NCBI RefSeq assembly: GCF_034140825.1
Contig: NC_089042.1
Span: 27,216,501-27,280,500 of the forward strand
Origin: Oryza sativa Japonica Group
Taxonomy: Eukaryota; Streptophyta; Magnoliopsida; Poales; Poaceae
Length of the DNA: 64,000 bases
Direction: 5' to 3'
The position numbers were made by a program, and so were the translations under genes. Below, in pieces: positions 45,681 through 59,414 of this stretch. Below the pieces are notes generated by a model, which saw nothing but the letters and a program-made list of their open reading frames with translations, was not told where the DNA came from and did not search any database. Position 1 is the first letter of the stretch; the number at the start of each line of letters is the position of its first letter.

Positions 45681-46211
45681 ATGGCGTCCCTGTACGCTCC
45701 GCAGCTGACGAGGTGGCGCGTCGCGACGTCCGGCGGCGTCGTGCGCGACTGCGTGGAGTACGACGGGAAGCCGCTCTTCTTCTCGCGCGAGGATTGTCGC
45801 CGCCGCCTCGTCCCTGACGACGACGAGGAGGACGCGCGCGAGTGCCTGGAGATCGCCGGCGAGGTGTTCCCGCTGATGGAGGAGAGGACGGTGCCGGCGG
45901 CGCTCCACGACGGCGGCGGCGTCCGCGAGGCGGTGCGGTGCGTGGAGTACGTCGACGACGACGGGGCCGTGCTGCTGCTCACGGTGACGACGGAGAAGGA
46001 GGTGGCGGTGGTCGACGGCGGCGAGGTGCGGGTGGTCGACGGCGGCGGCGGCTACTACGACCCCGACTCCGGCACGGTGGAGCACGTGGTGGACGTGGAG
46101 GTGGAGGGCGCACGTGAGGCGTACGTGCTGCTCGTCTCCGTTCGCGAGGAGCTCAACCGCATCGTTCGCATCAAGAGGCTCAACTGGTCATTCCTACGCC
46201 GTAATTTCTGA
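45681..46211 (+). CDS. Unknown 176-residue acidic protein, copy B
   Basis: ATG at 45681 in GGCCATGG context; single exon; 176 residues. It aligns to copy A (948-1457, opposite strand) almost end to end, sharing MASLYAP, LTRWRVATSGG, VRDCVEYDGKPLFF, EDARECLEIAGEVFPLM, YYDPDSGTVEHVVDVE (copy A has FYDPD) and REELNRIVR. Differences are short insertions (for example DDDEED in place of DDEED, and VEVEG in place of VEG) and a seven-residue C-terminal extension (WSFLRRNF) in place of the stop. Both frames are open, so both copies may be functional. The function is not recognised. The high GC content and absence of introns are normal for a young grass gene. Confidence 0.75.
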   Translation: MASLYAPQLTRWRVATSGGVVRDCVEYDGKPLFFSREDCRRRLVPDDDEEDARECLEIAGEVFPLMEERTVPAALHDGGGVREAVRCVEYVDDDGAVLLLTVTTEKEVAVVDGGEVRVVDGGGGYYDPDSGTVEHVVDVEVEGAREAYVLLVSVREELNRIVRIKRLNWSFLRRNF

Positions 46212-46969
46212 AACCATTGGGGAAAAAAATTCCGATGATGTACATGGATGCCCATTACGTACAAGTGATGATAGATGTTAGCAATGAGCTATGTATGAGC
46301 CAAATTTTTGTATTTGGATAGATTGTGCTTGGTGTGAAATTTGTAACAAGTATTTGTGCATCAAATCCCTGTATTGATTTTCAGATAAATTAATAACAAC
46401 GATCAACACAGAGTTTCAGATATTTTTTGTGTCCATATCAAACCATCTAGTTGGATGGAAATAAAATGTACTCCTAAATAAAAAGAGTTGTCTGACAATT
46501 TGATCCATCCATATTCTGAATGTGTCTCAACGAACTGAGCATGCCATGGCATGCATCATGGCAGGATCATGCATGAACCGAACAAACCCTTATGCTTCTG
46601 CAGTTCTGCTTCTGAACGAGATCATATCATAGACATCTAACGTCCATTTTCAGTCAGCAGTTATGAATCATCACCAACTGTTTGCACAGGAGTATAGTTG
46701 CAAAGGAGTAAAGCTCAGGGGCTCAATATTGGATCAGAGCTTACCTATACTTTACTACTAGCTCCAATCTTACTTATAACTAGTATAAGCTCTAAGATCG
46801 CAAAATCTAAACCGACAGCGCTCTCGATTTAGTGTTAAAAGAGCGATGCATTCATACGTGAGAAAAGGTCCAGTGCTATAGTACGTGAGAGAAGGTCCAG
46901 TGTTGCTAGTATAGTTACGTGAGAAAAGGTCCAGTTGTTACTAGTGCACACAATGCATGTCTATTTTTT
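46212..46969. other. 3' flank of copy B; no gene seen
   Basis: The first 170 bp match the 3' flank of copy A. The rest is AT-rich spacer with a repeated gtgagaaaaggtccag phrase at about 46860-46935 (three copies). Confidence 0.45.
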
Positions 46970-48070
46970 TTTTATAGAATTTTCTCTCAAATTACTTATC
47001 CGATCTACAATCCAATTACACAATTGTGTTCATTGCAATTAAATCTTCAGAACAAGATCTTACATGATTATATTACGATGAAATAAAATTATATTTGTAA
47101 ATTACTTTTATTACATATGTAAGTTACTTTTATCATATGTTTGACTAAATTACTTCTTAGACATATAAAAGTAAATTCAATAAAGTCTAAAAGTAATTTA
47201 CATATATTATAAAAAGTAACTTAAAATAAAACGGAAGTAACTTTGTCACGACATTAGAAGTAAATTTGTTGTAGGGATAAAAATATGACTATCTAGAAAT
47301 TAAATTTAATCAGCACAGATCAACACATGAAAGTTTAACAATTTTTAAAAATAACTTCAATGTTAAATGGAAGTAACTTTTGCATGGTTCAGAAGTAACT
47401 CTCTATAAATATATCTTAAAAACAATATGTGATTTAAAAGATATAAGTTATTAAAGAGATTAAAAAAGATACATACTATTGCATTTTTCAAGTTGAAATG
47501 AGACACTAGAAGGAATACAAACCGGCTACCACTAGCTGTGTAGTCACGTCCAAAATAAAAAAAAAGGCATGCATTAAAGTTATTTTTTTGTTATAAGTTA
47601 CTTCTATAATATATGTAAATTACTTTTAGGCTTTATTGAATTTACTTTTATATATCCAAGAAGTAATTTAGTGAAATCTAAAAGTAATTTAGATATATTA
47701 TAAAAGTAATTTATATTTTTTTATCAAAATATAATCATGTGAGATCTTGTTATAAAGATTTACTGCCTCCGTTTTTTAATAGATGACACCGTTGACTTTT
47801 TCTCACATGTTTTATCATTTGTCTTATTCAAAGATTTTATGCAAATATATAAGATATAAATCACACTTAAAGTACTATGAGTGATAAAACAACTCATAAC
47901 AAAATAAATTATAATTACGTAAATTTTTTGAATAAGACGAATGGTCAAACATGTAAAAAAAAGTCAATGGCATCATCTATTAAAAAACGGAGGGAGTAAT
48001 TATTACGAACACAACGGTGTAATCGGATCGTCGATCGAATGAGTAGTTTAAGAGAAAATTTTATTTGAAA
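46970..48070. mobile_element. AT-rich foldback-type element with a MITE in its right arm
   Basis: The left arm (about 46970-47240) and right arm (about 47590-48070) are inverted copies. Shared blocks are AGAATTTTCTCT/AGAGAAAATTTT, AATCCAATTACAC/GTGTAATCGG, ACAAGATCTTACATGATTAT/ATAATCATGTGAGATCTTGT and a long run of AAGTAATTTA motifs. The arms exceed 250 bp. The right arm is interrupted by the Stowaway at 47763-47996. The exact ends and the target duplication are not clear. Non-coding. Confidence 0.75.
47763..47996. mobile_element. Stowaway MITE nested in the foldback element
   Basis: The ends CTGCCTCCGTTTTTTAATAG and the inverse CTATTAAAAAACGGAGGGAG are flanked by TA (47761-47762 and 47997-47998). 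It is 234 bp. It shares GTTGACTTTTT and GAATAAGACGAATGGTC with the Stowaway at 19427. Confidence 0.92.
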
Positions 48071-48459
48071 TATATGTGGATAGGGTCTAACATAGATGGA
48101 GCTACCACTACCTGTATAGTCACGTCCCTCTAAGATGTGTACTTCCAATGTTAAATCACCATCTTTCTATCTATATGACCTTTTTAATATTCTGCACGGT
48201 TTGGGTTTGGATAATTGGGTTCAAAAAGAAAAAAAATCCACAATAAATTTCATAGCAAAAGATTGGATTCCACGAAAAATAAATGCACACAAACATTTGG
48301 GTTCCTGAGGAAAATACAATGAAGTCCTCAAGAAAATTGGAATTTCTAGGGGGTGAAGGCAATAAATTCATTAAAGATACATACACTAAATTCTTCCAAA
48401 TAGTATTAAATTCCTCAAATTGGATGCTCAAAGGCATTACTCCTATTTGGATTCCATAA

Positions 48460-48710
48460 GAGCAGGTACAATAGCAGGCTATAAGCTGGCTATAACCATA
48501 TATCGAGAAAAAAAGAGAAGAGAGAAGAAAGCGGGCTACAGATTTGTAGTCGGCTGTAACACGGACTCCAAGATATTATGTGTGTATGAGAGGTGGGACC
48601 AGGTATTAATGATGTAGTATATTTTTATAGTTAGCTATTGTATGAATAGACTATTAGATTGACTATAGATGTTTTGGAGTCAGTAGTTGGCTATACTATT
48701 GACCTTGCTC
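48460..48710. mobile_element. Tourist-type MITE upstream of the inhibitor gene
   Basis: The ends GAGCAGGTACAATAGCAGGC and (inverse) GAGCAAGGTCAATAGTATAG are flanked by TAA (48457-48459 and 48711-48713). A 3-bp TAA duplication is the PIF/Harbinger (Tourist) signature. It is 251 bp and lies 173 bp upstream of the next start codon. Confidence 0.88.
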
Positions 48711-48777
48711 TAAGGGAAAAAAACATTAAATGCTTCAATTAATGAGTTTTTTTATATTTGGGATTCTTTTCAAAGCC

Positions 48778-48785
48778 TATATATA
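48778..48785 (+). promoter_or_regulatory. TATA box of the inhibitor gene
   Basis: TATATATA followed by CACAAACTAGC, 98 bp upstream of the ATG at 48883. The Tourist element ends only 68 bp upstream of it. Confidence 0.65.
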
Positions 48786-48882
48786 CACAAACTAGCTAGA
48801 ACACTCATAGCAAAATCAACAAACACAAGAACTAGAGTAATTAATCAAGGAGTTCATCGATCAAACTGAGTTGGGTTCAGCA

Positions 48883-49425
48883 ATGGCGAGACCAGCTGCT
48901 GCCGTCACCGTCCTCCTCGCCGTCGTCGTCCTCGTCTCCGTCGCCGCCTCCCTCCCCTCCGCCGTCGTCGGCGACGCCCGCTTCGTCGCCCGCACGTGCA
49001 AGCGCACCAACCACACCGAGTGCGTGAAGATGCTCAGCGCCGACCGGCGGAGCGCCAGGGCCACCACCGTGCACCAGCTCGCCGGCATCGCGGTCGACAT
49101 CGCCGCCGCCACCGTGAAGTCCAGCGCCGCCGCCGTGTACGGCAAGTTCCTGGAGAATCACGGCCAGGTCCTCGAGCTGACGCTGCTCGAGTGCTGGTGG
49201 ATGTACGACCTCGCCGCCGGCGAGGCCCAGGCGGCGGTCGACGCCTACAGCTCCGGCGGCGCGTACCTCGACGTGGTCAGGCACCAGCTGGCCGGTTACT
49301 ACGCCGGGATCATGTGCGACAACATGATCGTCCGCCGCTCGAAGGTCTCTCCGGTGGCCGACATCGACAGGACGACGGCGACGCACTGTAACATCGCCGT
49401 CGATCTCATCGGGCTGCTTTACTAA
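48883..49425 (+). CDS. Invertase/pectin methylesterase inhibitor (PMEI) family protein
   Basis: 180 residues, single exon. The Met at 48883 is the first real ATG; an upstream in-frame TTG at 48871 is not a start. Residues 1 to about 30 are a signal peptide for secretion. The rest is a four-helix PMEI domain (PF04043). Cys39 and Cys47 make the N-terminal hairpin disulfide, Cys104 and Cys145 the second, and a fifth Cys is at 169. Motifs ECVKMLSADRRS, LLECWWMYDLAAGEAQAAVD and DIDRTTATHCNIAVDLIGLL are typical. Such proteins block apoplastic or vacuolar invertases or pectin methylesterases; sequence alone does not separate the two activities. A Tourist MITE lies next to the promoter. Confidence 0.88.
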   Translation: MARPAAAVTVLLAVVVLVSVAASLPSAVVGDARFVARTCKRTNHTECVKMLSADRRSARATTVHQLAGIAVDIAAATVKSSAAAVYGKFLENHGQVLELTLLECWWMYDLAAGEAQAAVDAYSSGGAYLDVVRHQLAGYYAGIMCDNMIVRRSKVSPVADIDRTTATHCNIAVDLIGLLY

Positions 49426-49588
49426 CTGAAAGTTTATAGGATTGTTTTACCTCCTGTAAAATAAAATAAAGTGGTAACCTTTCAAAGACAATGAAAAATG
49501 GCAGTTTGAAGTTACAAATTGTGCATTTCGATATAGTGAAAGATTTTCATGCCCAAAGTACAACTTCATCACAAAAGAAATCACAGAG

Positions 49589-49997
49589 TCAGATTTTGCG
49601 AGCGCCGTCGGCTGATTTTGCTGATTGGTGGCTTACAGCCCAAAAATCTGTTGCTAAGGTTGACGATAAAACATTGATGCGGGGGTGATCCTTGTAACCT
49701 GGTTGATTTGGAAAGAGTGAAACACAAGGGTGTTCGAAGGGATCGTGGCAACGGTTCCATGGGGGATGAACAGGAGACTTGCATAGCTGCAGGACTTGGG
49801 GCGGATGAATGAGAGACTTGGATAGCTGCACGACTTGTTAACCTCATATGTCACTCTGTAACAACTCATTCTGTGAGATTTTAGCTTTCTTTTTATGTCT
49901 ATAATGGTGGTGCATTGACGTACCGCGCTACCTTGTACATTCCCTTTTTTACTCTTAATATACATCGGCCAGCTATTCGCCGGCCCATCGAAAAAAA
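49589..49997 (+). mobile_element. 3' fragment of an L1-type LINE
   Basis: The sequence encodes the C-terminal end of a plant LINE reverse-transcriptase protein (ADFADWWLTAQKSVAKV, then WLIWKE-NTRVFEG), followed by a 3' UTR ending CATCGAAAAAAAA. ACAGAG stands before (49583-49588) and after (49998-50003) as a short possible target duplication. It is 5'-truncated, as usual for LINEs. A TGA replaces the CGA (Arg) in WKERNTR near 49726. The frames are decayed. Confidence 0.65.
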
Positions 49998-50003
49998 ACA
50001 GAG

Positions 50004-50717
50004 AAAGTTAGATTTCTCTCAATAGCCGATGTTTGCCTTAGATTATTGTTATGGATTATCTACTTAAATATATGAATAAATTAAATAGTTTTTAGAAATA
50101 AATTTAATAAATAGCTTAAAATAAGCAGTCTAAGTGAAGTACTTTTAAGAAAATATATTTTTAAAACATGGAGCAAAGTAATCCATTTCACAGTCCGGTA
50201 AATAAACTAAAAACACGGCCAAAGTAGCTTCAATTCTTCCAGTGAGAATCAAGGATTTAATAGCTACTTATATTATCCATGCATGATTCACAAGTTAAAC
50301 AAAGAATCAAAGATGAAGCACTGTAGCCCGTCTATGAACCATGATTGAGATCCCAGAATATATGGCAGGGTGATACGTGACAGCAGCACAGGACGATTTT
50401 ATATCGCATTTGATCACCTTCATCCCAGAAGGTACTTTGACAAAAAAAAAAGCTTCATTCAGTGCAATGTAAACTGTAAGAGAGAAATCTTATCCAGAAA
50501 GCAGTTTATTTCTAAAATAAGCTGAAAATCTGCTGGGTTAAAATAAGCTGAAAATCTGCATCACAGAACTGTGGCAAAAGACACCTTTTCTCCAAAGCGG
50601 AGATTACAGATCAAGAACAGGCAGGTCTAATTTGCTTAGGAGTCCAAAAGATTCAACACATTGCATGAACTGCTAACAGACAGAAACTTGGACACTAAAG
50701 ATGTTGCCTTTGTGTCT
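50004..50717. other. Spacer between the LINE fragment and the RPL38 locus
   Basis: AT-rich with no gene seen. The right part probably includes the 3' UTR of the distal RPL38 copy. Confidence 0.4.
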
Positions 50718-52250
50718 TCAGACCTCCTGGATGCTCAAACCTGGACCAAGGAATGCAAAGTCATCAAATGCAAAACTTTGGTACATGAAAAAAAAAACTC
50801 TGCATTCACAAAACAAAACAGACAGCTCAAATAGCTTCTTGGTCAGAACAGTGAAGGACCATACAAAACGAGACAGAGAACAAAAGGTGACAGCCTTTTG
50901 TGTCTGAAACGACCATAGTCCACGTCCCTCAAATCTCATAGCTACTGCCCATCACTGATGAACTTAAAAATTGAACTAGTTTTGACAAGCCACATGCATC
51001 ATAAGAATTAAAAGGATGGCTTAAAGCTAAAACTAATTGCAAATCCATCTTAGGTCCAAACAATTTATCTTCATGGGGACATCCCAAATAACAAAGGTGA
51101 AATATCATAATATTTTATATTGTACAGTTGTCCCTCGGATCTCATAGCTATTATTGACCATCACTGATGATTCTTGATAATGGTTTTAGCCACAAGCCAT
51201 CCAATTGTCAAAATGGTCAGACAGAAGGCTTGAAGCTAAAACCAGACACCAAACATCTTTGGACCAAAACTTTATCTTCGCTAGGGCATCAACTTACCAG
51301 ACACTTTCTGTGAACCTGGTGGGAGAAATTGCTTCAACTTGTTTGCATTCTCAGCACCAAAGACCTTGGATACTTCATTAAGATGTTGCCTTTGTATCTT
51401 TATACCTCTTGGACGCTCAGACATGGATCAATGAAAACAAAATTATCAGATGCAGAAATTTATATAAAGAAAATCTCTACATCATTAAAAACATCTCTAT
51501 TTTTAAAAAAAAAACAGAATTGACAGCTCAAATAGTTTCTTGATCTGCTAATAGTTTTTTTTTTGTCTGAAAAAACCATAACCCATATCCCTCGGATCTC
51601 ATAGCTATTGCCAATCACTGATGAACTTAAAAGCGTAACCTAGTTTTAACCAAAAGCCACACACATCATATGAATTAGGAAGGATGGCTTGAAGCTAAAA
51701 CTAATTGCAAATCCATATTTGGTACAAAGTTTTTATCTTCCTTGGGGACAGCTCCAATAACACATCCAGTTCAAGAGAAACCAAGGATAACAAAGAACTG
51801 AGATACCAGAATGTGTTGACATCTCCAATAACACATCCAGTTCAATAGGAACCAAGGATAACAAAGAATTGAGATACCAGAATATGTTGTACTGTAGGGT
51901 TGTCCCTCAGATCTCATAGCTATTATTGGCCATCATTGATGATTCTTGATAATGGTTTTAGCCACAAGCCATCCGTGTCAAAATGGTATGACAGAGGGCT
52001 TGAAGCTAAAACCAGAGAATAATCATCTTTGGAGCAAAATTTTATCGTCACTGGGACATCAACCAACAGATATAAGCAATACCAGCATTATAAACAACAA
52101 ACATATTGGAACAAAGCATCATGTTGCAGAGAAAGAATGCCCATCAATAAGAAGAACAAAATTGTAAGCAAGATTTATACCAGCACAAACTACTCAGATA
52201 CCCAAACAGAAATGAGATAGTGCTAAACAGAACTAGAGCCACTTTTTACA
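50700..52250. repeat. Diverged tandem duplication (units of about 0.7-0.9 kb)
   Basis: Blocks recur in order: gatgttgcctttgt (50700; 51383), gacagctcaaatag (about 50820; 51520), atctcatagctattg/attattg (50930, 51137; 51598, 51913), gatggcttgaagctaaaac (51015, 51228; 51686, 51988) and ttttagccacaagccatcc (51187; 51957). A shorter inner duplication (ctccaataacacatccagttcaa at 51743 and 51828) is also present. Confidence 0.8.
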
Positions 52251-53330
52251 AACCTGGTGGGATAAATTGCTTCAACCTGTTTGCCTTCTCAGCTCGAAGG
52301 TGCAGAGGGTGTACATGTACTTGGAGCAGCCGACCTTGAACTTGAAAACATCTTTGCTCCTCTTGATGTTCACTGAACGAGCATCCTTCTTCTCACAGTG
52401 AGAAAGAAGTCCTTGACCTCACGAATCTGCTTTGGCTACGGAATCATAATAATTGTTTAGTTTAGAGTTTAGACACAGGATGACAGTAGATAACAAATTA
52501 ATCGGCTCCATTCTAGCATCATATCACATTTGAAATTTACATGCACATCAAGGAAACCACGCAAGCAGTAGCATGAAGAAAATAAATGTTCCATGACAGG
52601 GATATTGGGAAAACATAACTAGTCCTGGTGAGCATACAGAAATCCTACCTACAAACTAGGTAAACGGGTGTAGATTACACAACCTGGAATTCATTTCCAG
52701 TCAATATACCACTTAACAATTGCTATATTACAGTAATCTGGGATGAACTAAACTTCAGAGCCTGATAAAATTATTACTTCCTCCGTTTTAAATTGTAAGA
52801 CTTTCTAGCACTGCCCATATTCATATAGATGTTAATGAATCTAAAATATATGTCTAGATTCATTAACATCTATATAAATGCAGGCAGTGCTAGAAAGTCT
52901 TACATTATGAAACGGAGGGAGTAATAGAAAACGGAACACGGTAGCGATGGGCAACCACTGCAAGCAAAAACTACCAAGCACTCGTTCCTCAAATTGAACC
53001 TAGCAATAGAATAACAAGTGGCACATATCAACCAATTACAGATTTACAGGAAAGTTACGGAACATCATAAACTGAAGCAACAGCCAACTCAAAATCTCCT
53101 CCCACATTCCTGTCACCATAACGGAACAGAGTGCCACAGACAAAGCGGCATCTCCTCAGCAGCGTAATATCCAAGCTACATGCCGCACAAAGCAAGATCA
53201 AACGCAGCTCTCCTTCACACCATCCCGGATCTTGAGACCGATCTGGCATGAGTAACACCTACCCGCACTTTGGCGGTAGAAACCGGCTACGCTAGGGAGA
53301 AGGGGAAGGATCAGAAGGAATAGTTACCAT
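50718..53330 (-). pseudogene. RPL38: Ribosomal protein eL38 (RPL38) pseudogene with a duplicated 3' half
   Basis: Read on the minus strand: exon 1 is just the ATG (53330-53328, then GTAACT). A long intron follows, then exon 2 (52435-52254), which starts CCAAAGCAGATTCG and encodes [33 protein letters not shown] and KYMYTLC. Two one-base deletions break it, one after LTV near 52393 and one after CTF near 52294. A last exon at 51422-51400 (LSVQEV, stop) has lost its AG acceptor. Farther on is a second copy of the end of exon 2 (about 51370-51317; VFGAENANKLKQFLPP) and a second last exon (50740-50718; LSIQEV, stop) with a good CAG acceptor. The 3' half was therefore duplicated in tandem. Introns are kept, so this is a decayed gene and not a retrocopy. 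As read it cannot give a full eL38 protein (normally about 69 residues). Confidence 0.8.
52777..52921. mobile_element. Stowaway-type MITE in the RPL38 intron
   Basis: CTTCCTCCGTTTTAAATTGT and the inverse ACATTATGAAACGGAGGGAG are flanked by TA (52775-52776 and 52922-52923). It is 145 bp. The inner arms (AAGACTTTCTAGCACTGCC and its inverse, then TTCATATAGATGTTAATGAA and its inverse) make almost the whole element a hairpin. Confidence 0.92.
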
Positions 53331-53953
53331 CTTCCACGCGAGTCCCTAGAGCCAACGGATGTTCCTCTCGCGCGGCCGCGGCGGCGGCGGCAGCGGCGAC
53401 GACGAGGCGGCGGCGGCGGGGAGGGAAGACACACTTTATATTGAGCTGGTAACCCTTAGTTAAATGCGCGCGAGTTTTCAGGAGATGCCCCCATCACTCG
53501 CTGCAGGTGGGCCTAGGCATAGAAGGGCTCCAATTAGATGGGCTAAGCTTTCGTTCATGGGCTTTAATATGGGCCTCCTCTTTCAAGCTTCTTCTCTTCT
53601 ATTGTAAATTTGCTATTGCATTTTTCTCTGGAAACTCTATTACTTTTTGCCAACATATCAGAATTAGATGGTAATCCTACATACCAATAAACCAAAATAC
53701 AACAGATTGGCACATTTCCAGCAAAATGAAGACTATGCTTCGAAATAGTATCAAGCTTCCACTAAAAATTATTTAAAGAGTACCAACTGCCAAGTGGTAA
53801 GCAGCAGCAGCAACAAACGGTGCTTACTGCACATTATTTATCTTATGATAGTGATATCATATGATACATACAACAGTGTATACAGGTTTCCCAAAATAAA
53901 AAATGGCGAGCAATGATCTCACAAAACCAGTACAAGAGGGACAGCCATTGCAA
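53331..53953. promoter_or_regulatory. RPL38 promoter and MAP2 3' flank
   Basis: On the minus strand, CAATATAAAG near 53435, a telo-box-like TAAGGGTTA and GGGCC-type boxes at 53510-53580 make a typical ribosomal-protein promoter for the RPL38 remnant. The GC-rich 53370-53430 is its 5' UTR. The rest is the 3' UTR of MAP2. Confidence 0.5.
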
Positions 53954-57243
<3,290 letters not shown>

Positions 57244-57639
57244 ATTGCACGAATAAATTATCAAAATCCAATAAATTATTACAAGCCTGAATGACACAGC
57301 AAGAAGAACATAAGCATCAGTATTCAGTACACCCAAAATTCCAAGCACAACTAAATCACAGGACATCACCGAGTGCACTTATTCGCCATTCCACTCAGAA
57401 AATAAGCGCACCTTCTAGAATCAACACGAAAAGCTCGTGGCCATGGCGCGGCGGCGACCATAGACCACCCCTCACATGACATACCTTCCTTAGTACAGGC
57501 TAGAGGGGAGGTGGGGGGGGGCGACTCGCGAGTTCGCCGGAAGAGCCGCCGGCGATCGCCCGCCGACTGAAGAGCAGGAGAGAGCGGCGGAGGCGTGGCT
57601 CGCCGCCGCTGCCTTTGAGTGAGTCGTCGTCTTGAGTCA

Positions 57640-57922
57640 CGACGACTGTTCTTGTACGTGTCATCGCCGCCGACCCAACCTGACCGGCACTACAACTGGG
57701 CCACACCAACCAGCAAGAAAAAGCCCAACAGGCCCACTACAACTGGGCCACACATCATTAATGGGCCTAAACTTTCGTGAGCCCGGCCCAGTAAGAGATG
57801 AAAAGGCCATAATAAGACGGTGAGACCCAGACACCGCCGATCCCCGAAACCCTTCTCCCTCGCGTCGTTCCGCCGCCGCCGCCGTCGTCCAGGGCGAAGC
57901 TTGCGTAGAGATAGCGGCGACG
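57640..57922. promoter_or_regulatory. Divergent promoter between MAP2 and RPL7
   Basis: A 280-bp spacer between two genes transcribed away from each other. It holds at least six GGCCCA/TGGGCC (site II-like) boxes, an 18-bp direct repeat (ACTACAACTGGGCCACAC near 57690 and 57737) that carries two of them, and a telo-box-like GAAACCCTT near 57846. These are the hallmark boxes of plant ribosomal-protein and translation genes. Confidence 0.7.
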
Positions 57923-59414
57923 ATGATGGCGGAGGAGGGGACGCAGCAGCTGCCGTACGTGCGGGAGACGGTGCTGAAGAAGCGGAAGGTGAACGAGGAC
58001 TGGGCGGTCAAGAACCGGGAGCGGAAGGCGGCCAAGAGGCAGCGCCGCCGCGACGACGGCAAGGGCGCCATCAAGAGGCCCGAGGACTTCGTCAGGGAGT
58101 TCCGCAACAAGGAGCTCGACTTCGTCCGGATGAAGACCCGCCTCAAGGTCCGCAAGCTCCCCCCCGCCGAGACCCTCAACTCCAAGCTCGTCTTCGCGAT
58201 TCGCATCCCTGGGTCAGTATTATTACTGTATTTTAGCAGCAGTACAAGTGATGAGGAGTTCTTGTTTTTGTTTCTGCAAGGTTTGTCTCTTTTCATTGGT
58301 GATGATTGCGGTTCACAATTTTAACAATTTTGTTTGTGTGTAATCTGCAGCACAATGGACTTGCATCCACACATGAGGAGGATTTTGCGCAAGCTGCGGC
58401 TGACGCAGGTCCTCACCGGCGTGTTCCTCAAGGCCACTGACGCTACTATGAAGAGGCTTCTTGTTGTGGAGCCGTTTATCACTTATGGGTAACTGAACTC
58501 AAACATGCTTCTCTATTAACAGTTCTTTTGTACAAAAACATATTGATTTGTCCATCTGTAGCTTGCAGTGCTGAAATTTTATTTATTGTTGTGTAATATA
58601 GGTTCCCAAATTTGAAGAATGTGAAGGATCTTATTTACAAGAAGGGCCGTGGGTTCCTGGACAAGGAACCTTTCCCTCTTACCAGCAATGATCTCATTGA
58701 GAAGGTATTGTTTTGTTACACCTTATAAAACTTGAGGTTGCACGGCATTAGTAAATTTGTCTACAACAGGCTATTTTGCAATGAGCATGGGAATTGGGCT
58801 GGCTTATTTTGGAGATATAGTTTATATAAAACCACTAGGTGTAGCGCTGTCTGAAACCTGATTCTTTAATCTCGGCTAATAGTTTTGTTGGGTTCTGGAC
58901 CTCAAATTTGGCATGCTACAATACTTCATTTAGGATCAATTCCATTGTTGCATGCACTGCTTTGGTAGAGCTATTTCTGTCTCCTTCCACAAGTGTAAAA
59001 ATCACTGTGGTTATGCTTTTTTTTGTGTGTTGATTATCATCTCGGTTATGTATAATTTCCCAGACATAAGATACATTTTCATCAGTCTCTAAATAAAACA
59101 AAAGGATATTTGGTTTCAGTTTTCGATGTTGAAGACAATCTCATGGTTTGGTAATGTACACTGAAATATACCCATCTGTGCTTTTTTTCTGAAAACAGGC
59201 TCTGGGAGAATATGGCATCATATGTTTGGAAGATCTTGTGCATGAAATCGCATCAGTTGGCCCACACTTCAGAGAAGCTTCAAATTTCCTCATGCCCTTC
59301 AAGCTCAAGTGTCCAGAGAGGAGGTTGCAGATGAAGAAGAAACCCTTCAAGGATGGTGGTGACTCAGGGAACCGCGAAGATAAAATCAATGAATTAATTG
59401 AGAAGTTGAATTAG
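57923..59414 (+). CDS. RPL7: 60S ribosomal protein uL30 (RPL7)
   Basis: Four exons, GT/AG, phases fitting: 57923-58212, 58351-58488, 58602-58704 and 59199-59414; 248 residues (247 from the second Met of MMAEEG). A basic N-terminal extension (VLKKRKVNEDWAVKNRERKA) leads into the L30-type fold (SKLVFAIRIPGTMDLHPHMR, RLTQVLTGVFLKATDATMKR). The conserved VVEPFITYGFPNLKNVKDLI and YKKGRGFLDKEPFPLTSNDL follow, and the C-terminus is GEYGIICLEDLVHEI...MPFKLKCPERR. It is part of the large ribosomal subunit. A cytosolic isoform is expected, since there is no transit peptide. Everything is intact. Confidence 0.96.

Noticed and set aside
57661-58296. 211-residue minus-strand frame over RPL7 exon 1
   Set aside because: Shadow of a real exon and the divergent promoter.
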